This document shows positions 58,743 to 64,000 of a stretch of DNA of 64,000 bases, one piece after another. This stretch comes from Porphyromonas circumdentaria (GTDB lineage: Bacteria; Bacteroidota; Bacteroidia; Bacteroidales; Porphyromonadaceae). The translations under genes were made by a program, and so were the position numbers. The DNA is taken from positions 17,967-81,966 of the forward strand of contig NZ_FUXE01000010.1 of assembly GCF_900167105.1 (NCBI RefSeq), written 5' to 3'. Under the pieces are notes generated by a model. It ran no database searches, was not told the DNA's origin, and worked only from the letters and a program-made list of their open reading frames with translations. Numbering within the stretch: position 1 is the first letter of the stretch; each line of letters starts with the position of its first letter.

Positions 58743-59534
58743 ATGGACACAACTTCTATAAAATATCAATTAGGCTTAGCTCTTAGTGGAGGGAGTATAA
58801 AAGGCTTTGCTCATATCGGGGTACTCAAGTACATGGATGAGATCGGATTACGTCCAGAAATCATAGCGGGAACCAGTTCGGGTTCTATAGTAGGAGCTTT
58901 CTACTCCGATGGATATACTCCGGATGAAATATTTGACCGTCTATCTTCCATTGGATTTATGGGAATGACCTCATTATATCCCAACAAGGGGGGGATGTTT
59001 TCGACCCGCAACTTTACTAAGTTTCTAAGGGAAACCCTTAGACATCGTCGATTGGAAGATCTTCCCATCCCTGTGCGCATTGTAGCAACCGACTTAGATA
59101 ACGGCTGTGAGCATGTTTTCACTTCTGGACCTCTATCACAAATCATAACAGCTTCGTGTAGCATTCCCGTACTATTTCAACCCAAGCTAATCAAAGGTGT
59201 CTCCTATGTAGACGGAGGCTTATTCCGAAACTACCCCGTTACCGTAATACGAAAAGAGTGTGCCAAAGTATTGGGGGTAAATTTAGGGCCTGAACAAACG
59301 AAAGAATACAAAAAGACGATACGAGGTGTAGCAGAACGCTCTTGGTCTCTCGTTTTTAGACAAAACACTCGTCCCGATAAGGCGGTATGCGATCTAACTC
59401 TTGAGACGCAAGCCATAACACAATATCGGATGTTTGATGTAAAATCGGCAAGAGATATTATGGAACTCGGTTATGAATTAGCTCGCCAAAATCATATTGA
59501 AAAACTTCTTCCTCTCAAAACAGCTCCCGAATAA
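58743..59534 (+). CDS. Patatin-like phospholipase
   Basis: RssA/patatin-type acyl hydrolase acting on membrane lipids. The 263 residues have the oxyanion-hole loop LSGGSIKGFAHIG (14-26), the nucleophile elbow GTSSG with Ser45, and the dyad Asp157 in YVDGGLFRNYPV. There is no signal peptide, so it is probably cytoplasmic or membrane-associated. It follows the DUF5715 gene by 24 bp. Confidence 0.92.
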   Translation: MDTTSIKYQLGLALSGGSIKGFAHIGVLKYMDEIGLRPEIIAGTSSGSIVGAFYSDGYTPDEIFDRLSSIGFMGMTSLYPNKGGMFSTRNFTKFLRETLRHRRLEDLPIPVRIVATDLDNGCEHVFTSGPLSQIITASCSIPVLFQPKLIKGVSYVDGGLFRNYPVTVIRKECAKVLGVNLGPEQTKEYKKTIRGVAERSWSLVFRQNTRPDKAVCDLTLETQAITQYRMFDVKSARDIMELGYELARQNHIEKLLPLKTAPE

Positions 59535-59555
59535 ACTCTCTTTATCATATAACTG

Positions 59556-60251
59556 TTGTTAGGAGTAGAAAAGGTTAGTAAAAACATCGAATATAATCTT
59601 TCACACGTGCATATTATATTTTCAGAAGGCAACATTGCAGACTTCATCCGCTGGTGCGATTATTTGGGCACTTTTGCTTTTGCCATAAGTGGCATACGCC
59701 TTGCTGCTGCTCATCGCTTTGATTGGTTTGGGGCTTTTGTCGTAGGGCTTGTTACAGCTGTTGGTGGTGGCACCCTTCGGGATATAATGTTAGACATCCC
59801 TGTTTTTTGGCTTACGGAACCTTCTTATCTACTCATAACTTCTTTGGCTCTTGTCGTTACCGTACTATTCAGGAAATGGTTGGTTAAACTCAACAATACA
59901 GTCTATTTTTTTGATGCTGTCGGATTAGGGTTATTTACCGCTGTAGGAGTGGCTAAGTCCCTCGGCAGTAGTTTTCCATGGTGGATTGCTCCTATCATGG
60001 GCACAATCACAGGCTCTTTCGGAGGGATGATACGCGATATACTAATCAACGAGGTACCTCTAATATTTAGAAGAGATTTCTATGCTATGGCATGCCTTAC
60101 GGGTAGTTTCATCTATCTTGCCTTGCTCTATTTAGAAGTTTCGGCATTTTGGGCTCAAGGAATATCAGCTCTTTCCATTGTTATTCTGCGCATCTTAGCA
60201 GCAAAATATCATTGGGGTATTCCCTATCTAACGCCTCACTCCAATGAGTAA
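59556..60251 (+). CDS. TRIC-family (UPF0126) cation channel-like protein
   Basis: Trimeric intracellular cation channel homologue of bacteria, a small membrane protein with about seven helices in two internal repeats. The pairs FDWFGAFVVGLVTAVGGGTLRD and APIMGTITGSFGGMIRD show the two glycine-rich repeats. No ATG exists near the family N-terminus: the first candidates are TTG 59556 (with unlikely extra sequence) and GTG 59607. The family usually begins close to WCDYLGTFAFAISG, so the real start is probably GTG 59607 or later. Confidence 0.85.
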   Translation: MLGVEKVSKNIEYNLSHVHIIFSEGNIADFIRWCDYLGTFAFAISGIRLAAAHRFDWFGAFVVGLVTAVGGGTLRDIMLDIPVFWLTEPSYLLITSLALVVTVLFRKWLVKLNNTVYFFDAVGLGLFTAVGVAKSLGSSFPWWIAPIMGTITGSFGGMIRDILINEVPLIFRRDFYAMACLTGSFIYLALLYLEVSAFWAQGISALSIVILRILAAKYHWGIPYLTPHSNE

Positions 60252-60297
60252 CTAATCCTCTCCATATAAAAAATATTCACCCTCATTGTCTACAAGA

Positions 60298-60330
60298 TTG
60301 TTATTCTCGCAGGTAAAGTTTTTATCTTTG
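60298..60330 (+). promoter_or_regulatory. Bacteroidota -33/-7 promoter for the C10 protease gene
   Basis: TTG at 60298-60300, 22-nt spacer, TATCTTTG at 60323-60330. Transcription would start near 60337, giving a leader of about 77 nt before the ATG at 60414. Confidence 0.65.
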
Positions 60331-60413
60331 TCTCAACAAGAGTAACCAACCTATCCTATATTCAAGGAATTACATAATAAAAAGAGTAACTATATAAACA
60401 ATCAAGACTATTT

Positions 60414-63014
60414 ATGAAAAAAGTCGTGACCACCATTGTCTCCTTTATTGGGGCACACTTATTGCTAACGGCTGGTCCTGTGACTCCACAGCAAGCCAAG
60501 AGTATAGCAGAGGAAGTTCTTGGTCAAAATAGCCTTCGTGGAGGAAGAACCATAGAACTAACCTATACGCACACACCTCAAACGCTCCGTCAGGGGATTA
60601 GTGAGGCTCAACAACCCTACTACTATATTTTTAATCGCGGTACAGGAGATGGCTTTGCTATCGTTTCGGGAGATGATCGTATGTACCCAGTGTTAGCGTA
60701 TGCCGATCAAGGGTACTTTGATATGCAGAATCTTCCTGAGCACATCAGAGCCTGGATGCAGTACTATGACAAGTCTATTGAGGAACTTTTGAAAACTCCA
60801 GATTTTATTACTACCTCAACCGCTACTCCAAAGAGATCTGCAAGTACTTACCCTGCCGTTGCTCCTATTCTTGACAAAATCAAATGGAATCAAGACTATC
60901 CCTATAGTAGTGCTACCCCAAGCAATATGCCTACTGGTTGCGTAGCTACAGCAGCTGCACAAATCATGCGCTATTATAGATGGCCAGATGAAAGTATCGG
61001 AGGCCCCATTTCCTATTACGATGTGTTCAGTAACATTACTCGGACTGTTACATTTGGCACGAAATATAATTGGGATAAAATGCCCGAAAGCTACTCTGTA
61101 AATGACCCAACCTACACCCAGGAGAAGGTAGCTCAAGTTGGATACTTACTTCGGGATGTTGGTTTAGGAGCAAGAATGAACTACTCTGCAGGCGGAAGTG
61201 GTGCATGGGAACACAACTTGGTAAAAACTCTTAGAGAAAACTTCAAATACAACAAAGGACTTTCACTCAAACTTCGTTACAACCATAACGCAAAAGAGTG
61301 GGAAGAGCTCATTCAAAAAGAACTCCAAGCAAAGCGTCCTGTATTTTACACAGGCTACCAAACAGGCGGAGGACATGCTTTTGTTTGTGATGGCTATAAT
61401 CAAGAAGGTCTCTACCACTTCAACTGGGGTTGGGGAGGAATGGCAGACGGCTATTTCCGCCTTACTGCTCTTAAGCCCACAGCGTTAGGTATTGGTGCAG
61501 GCTTGGGAGACTACAGTATCGGACAGGGAATCCTCGTTGGTTTTGAGCCTGACAAAACAGGAACTTCCACCTTGGCAGCCAGCACCCCTCCCTCGGCTTC
61601 TATCCGTATACAAGAAACCTTGGATAAAGAGGCTATCATGCTCAAAGGAAACGTCATACAACGTACCGAAGATTTGATTTCGGGCACATTGCGTATCACA
61701 GTAAAGAATAAAAATAATTCTACATCTAAACTCACAGAAGAGAAGAGAATGTCTTTACAATTCCAGACGGCTCAATCTTTCTCCCAAAATATCGCTTTTG
61801 CCTCTTATGAAGATGGAGAATATGAACTTTGTTTAGAATGGAAAGGAGATAAAGACTCTAACTTTGGAGCACTTAGCATGTATGCAGATGAACCCGACAA
61901 GGCTTTCTTCAAAGTTGAAAACAAGAAAGTTAAAGAGTGGAGCTATAACGCGGCTATCGACCTCCTCTCCTTTGACAAAACAAAAACAAAAGCCGAGTTT
62001 TATGCTTTCTCTTCCAGCAAGCTGACTATCGGTATCGAAAACAAGTCTGATAGAGAGTACTACGGTCCGATTAAGATACTTGCAACTACTGTAAGCTCTG
62101 CTACTCATATCGTTCCTACGGGCAGAGAATTTGTGGTTCTTGAGTCTGTAATTTGTGTTCCTGCTAAGCAAACTATTACACACACTTTTGAGGACTTCAT
62201 TCCTAACCTTCGAGAAGATGTGGAAATAAACATCTTCGCTCAATATGCAGAGCCCAAAAAAGGAGAACCTGATACCGATTTTGGACACCATATCCAACGC
62301 TACCGCTCTTCTTACGCTTATCTCTGTGGAGAAAAGATAACGGTTACACGTCCTCAGAACTACCAGAAGACTACTATCGTTTGTACTCCTGAAACTACTT
62401 CTACCACAATCAATGTAGGGGGAGCATCTTTCTCAACTCCTTCTTTCAAGATAGAAAATCGTGGAGAGATTTACTCACAACAATTTGATTATGCAGTAAT
62501 AAGAGCCTTGATTGTCGGGGAGGTACAGGGTCAAACTCGTATTTTGGCTGTATCTAACAATACTGCCCCAACAACAATAAACAGAGGAGAAGAAGTTACT
62601 TTTACACCTGTTTTTTACAGCGATAATACGTTGAGAAATATGAAAGGGCGTAACATAACGATCCTACTTAAGAGTATCTACAATAATACTTTTGCCGATC
62701 ATCTTCTTCCACTCATGGGAACAACCTATATAAGAGCAAAAGTCTCTACTGCAAATGCAATAGAAGCAAAAGACAATGTCAAAGGATTTATCTACCCCAA
62801 CCCTGCTTCCTCTTCTGTAAAAGTGAACAGTCCAGCCCCCATATTCTCTATAGATATTTTCTCTATGAGCGGAGCGTTAGTACTCTCTCAAAAAGGGGAA
62901 TTACAACAAGAACTTACTGTTAACGTAAACGAACTTCCAGAGGGTAACTACCTAATGGGTGTGAGAGATGACAAGAACCAAGTAGTAACTCACCGCTTAC
63001 AGATTGCTCGTTAA
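60414..63014 (+). CDS. Secreted C10 (streptopain/PrtT-like) cysteine protease with type IX sorting domain
   Basis: Extracellular protease of 866 residues. A signal peptide (about 1-20) precedes a Spi-type inhibitory prodomain (about 22-140, with FNRGTGDGFAIVSGDDR), then the C10 domain with catalytic Cys176 in NMPTGCVATAAAQIM and His321 in TGGGHAFVCDGY, followed by Asn337/Trp339 in HFNWGWGG. Residues about 380-790 form beta-rich modules. The C-terminal 75 residues (FIYPNPASSSVKV to VTHRLQIAR) are a type A T9SS sorting domain, so the protein is secreted by the Por system and anchored to or shed from the surface. It resembles PrtT of Porphyromonas and interpain of Prevotella. Promoter and terminator mark it as a single-gene unit. 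Confidence 0.93.
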   Translation: MKKVVTTIVSFIGAHLLLTAGPVTPQQAKSIAEEVLGQNSLRGGRTIELTYTHTPQTLRQGISEAQQPYYYIFNRGTGDGFAIVSGDDRMYPVLAYADQGYFDMQNLPEHIRAWMQYYDKSIEELLKTPDFITTSTATPKRSASTYPAVAPILDKIKWNQDYPYSSATPSNMPTGCVATAAAQIMRYYRWPDESIGGPISYYDVFSNITRTVTFGTKYNWDKMPESYSVNDPTYTQEKVAQVGYLLRDVGLGARMNYSAGGSGAWEHNLVKTLRENFKYNKGLSLKLRYNHNAKEWEELIQKELQAKRPVFYTGYQTGGGHAFVCDGYNQEGLYHFNWGWGGMADGYFRLTALKPTALGIGAGLGDYSIGQGILVGFEPDKTGTSTLAASTPPSASIRIQETLDKEAIMLKGNVIQRTEDLISGTLRITVKNKNNSTSKLTEEKRMSLQFQTAQSFSQNIAFASYEDGEYELCLEWKGDKDSNFGALSMYADEPDKAFFKVENKKVKEWSYNAAIDLLSFDKTKTKAEFYAFSSSKLTIGIENKSDREYYGPIKILATTVSSATHIVPTGREFVVLESVICVPAKQTITHTFEDFIPNLREDVEINIFAQYAEPKKGEPDTDFGHHIQRYRSSYAYLCGEKITVTRPQNYQKTTIVCTPETTSTTINVGGASFSTPSFKIENRGEIYSQQFDYAVIRALIVGEVQGQTRILAVSNNTAPTTINRGEEVTFTPVFYSDNTLRNMKGRNITILLKSIYNNTFADHLLPLMGTTYIRAKVSTANAIEAKDNVKGFIYPNPASSSVKVNSPAPIFSIDIFSMSGALVLSQKGELQQELTVNVNELPEGNYLMGVRDDKNQVVTHRLQIAR

Positions 63015-63050
63015 GAGTTATCTCTTCCCAATAAGCATTCAAATTGAAGA

Positions 63051-63088
63051 GCAACCTTTATACCAGTTATAAGGGTTGCTTTCTTTTT
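63051..63088 (+). terminator. Rho-independent terminator after the C10 protease gene
   Basis: A 12-bp stem GCAACCTTTATA (63051-63062) with TATAAGGGTTGC (63068-63079), one T-G wobble, 5-nt loop, followed by a T-rich run (TTTCTTTTT). Confidence 0.85.
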
Positions 63089-63529
63089 ATTCTCGAAAGT
63101 CTTTTGGACAAGTACTATGCAACACGCACCTTGAATGATAAGGGTAGAGAGCAGAAACAACAAGAGTTGTCTAAAGACTTCATCGACAGGGATAAAAACA
63201 GCTTTGTCCCCCTAAAAAACTTGTATTGCATCAAACAAAACTTTATTTTTAATCTGAATATATATATTTTCAATCTACAAATATGTATATTCAAACTAAG
63301 TATATATATATTCAGATTAAAAATAAAGAATTAGACAGGTAAAAGCGGCTTTTATATCCTGTCTTTATGAATTTTCCTACGGAAAGAGTAGAAGTATTTC
63401 TCGGAATGATTTGGAAACTTCAAGGCCTACAAAAGAAAGATGGAATATAAAAAGCAAATTGAGAAAGGGGGAGAAAGCCTCTATAACATAGAAAAACTTC
63501 TCTTTGAAGAGAATATGTATTTTCCAGTA
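63089..63529. other. Intergenic region with repeat array E, before the IS30 element
   Basis: Contains array E (63241-63328). An open frame from 63044 is largely a translation of the repeats (period-7 peptide with FNL/FKL) and is not accepted as a gene. Confidence 0.55.
63241..63328 (+). repeat. Tandem array, three 21-bp units between perfect inverted caps (array E)
   Basis: Units start at 63256, 63277 and 63298. The caps CTTTATTTTTAATCT (63241-63255) and AGATTAAAAATAAAG (63314-63328) are perfect inverted copies. Units follow the same pattern as arrays B and D (AATATnnATAT, then CAAnCT) but are more degenerate. Confidence 0.85.
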
Positions 63530-64000
63530 GTAAGTGCAACGCAAATAGAAAGAATATCCCCAGAGGGGCTAGCCCCTCTGGGGATGGGCGCCAAAGATTA
63601 TATTTGCGTGAATATGAAAAAATACAACCATTTGAGCCGAGAGCAAAGGTACACAATAGATCGGCTACTACAATAAAAGAAATCTTATTCTTTCATCGCT
63701 CAAACCATTGGTGTCTCAACCAGCACCGTCTCTCGAGAAGTCAAACGCAACAAAACGGCAAGAGGAAGATACTCCTGCCATGCAGCACATATGTATGCTA
63801 CAGAGCGTAAGGAGTGGCGTTGCTATCCGAGGAAATTCACGGATAAAATGCAAGAACAAGTCGTCCAGATTTTGAGAGAAAAACAGTGGTCGCCTGAGCA
63901 AATCGTGGGGCGTTTTCGGCTCAAGGGCATCCCCATCGTGGGGAAAACCACCCTATATACTTTTCTCCACGAGGATAAGGCACTCGGAGGAGACCTTTAC
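63530..64000 (+). mobile_element. Left part of an IS30-family insertion element, cut by the window edge
   Basis: Its transposase reading frame is IS30-like (see 63614). The left end is placed near GTAAGTGCAACGCAAATAG (from 63530) by position only; the other inverted repeat is outside the window. Between this end and the transposase ATG lie a perfect 30-bp palindrome (63556-63585, centre CTAG, arms with CCCCAGAGGGG) and an enclosing 9-bp inverted repeat (ACGCAAATA at 63539-63547, TATTTGCGT at 63601-63609). Confidence 0.75.
63614..64000 (+). pseudogene. IS30-family transposase, interrupted by an in-frame TAA and cut by the edge
   Basis: From the ATG at 63614 the frame reads MKKYNHLSREQRYTIDRLLQ, then TAA at 63674-63676, then continues in the same frame with FIAQTIGVSTSTVSREVKRN, RKFTDKMQEQ and WSPEQIVGRFRLKG to the edge. 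These are the N-terminal helix-turn-helix and the linker of IS30 transposases. Because the frame is preserved on both sides, one base change (for example AAA to TAA) explains the break, so the copy is probably inactive. The DDE catalytic domain is outside the window. Confidence 0.82.

Noticed and set aside
63044..63334. Open frame of 96 codons after the C10 protease
   Set aside because: It begins inside the terminator hairpin and its C-terminal third is a translation of array E; no family resemblance.
63674..63676. In-frame TAA in the IS30 transposase as programmed readthrough
   Set aside because: No readthrough context or structure is evident right after the codon, and transposases of this family are normally uninterrupted at this site; simple nonsense mutation is more likely.

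Overview
The window reads as a chromosome segment of an anaerobic Bacteroidota, most likely Porphyromonas or a close relative. Supporting signs are an RprX/RprY two-component pair, a fused LpxC-FabZ, pyruvate:ferredoxin oxidoreductase and urocanate hydratase (amino-acid fermentation), a secreted C10 cysteine protease ending in a type IX secretion sorting domain, an HU-HIG DNA-binding protein, and promoters of the Bacteroidota -33/-7 type (TTTG, about 20 nt, TAnnTTTG). The genus is an inference from family resemblance, not a database match. Most of the window is core chromosome. The accessory parts are a 271-bp terminal-inverted-repeat element, several short tandem-repeat arrays and the left end of a broken IS30-family element.

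Layout. 1-4166 (minus): the N-terminal part of a UvrA paralogue, rpiB, and the regulators rprX and rprY. 4670-9474 (plus): an AAA-type ATPase and the large nifJ, ending in a strong terminator that faces an HU-HIG/winged-helix protein. 10721-13561: a second, complete UvrA. 13764-24050 (plus): a glucosaminidase with LysM domains, purM-like AIR synthase, prfA, pyrF, then the lipid A genes lpxD, lpxC-fabZ and lpxA, an unusual YjeF/NNR-like protein and a sugar MFS transporter, closed by a terminator. 24881-29335 (minus): ftsX, a DUF3098 protein, uppP, truB, queA and folK. 29493-36882 (minus): purH, mreB, mreC, mreD, PBP2 and rodA, the cell elongation machinery.

37481-44948 (plus): folP with the diadenylate cyclase cdaA, a MATE transporter with prmA, and a low-complexity secreted protein followed by a FadL-type outer membrane protein. 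Then tRNA-Thr(CGU), a small acidic protein and valS on the minus strand. 49078-60251 (plus): dCMP deaminase, S41 protease, 5-formyltetrahydrofolate cyclo-ligase, hutU, a secreted EEP-family nuclease/phosphatase overlapping an unknown gene, a phosphohexomutase, a DUF5715 protein, a patatin-like phospholipase and a TRIC-family channel. 60414-63014 is the C10 protease; an IS30-family transposase with an in-frame stop runs off the right edge.

No clearly new multi-gene system is visible. The most interesting signals are (1) a dispersed family of 21-bp tandem-repeat arrays with conserved caps at four intergenic sites, (2) an NNR-like protein that has lost hallmark residues of both of its domains, (3) a short TIR element, (4) an ATPase with Glu to Gln in Walker B, (5) a hairpin that would hide the ribosome binding site of the DUF5715 gene, and (6) a low-complexity Tyr/Trp- then Ser/Arg-rich secreted protein paired with an outer membrane barrel.
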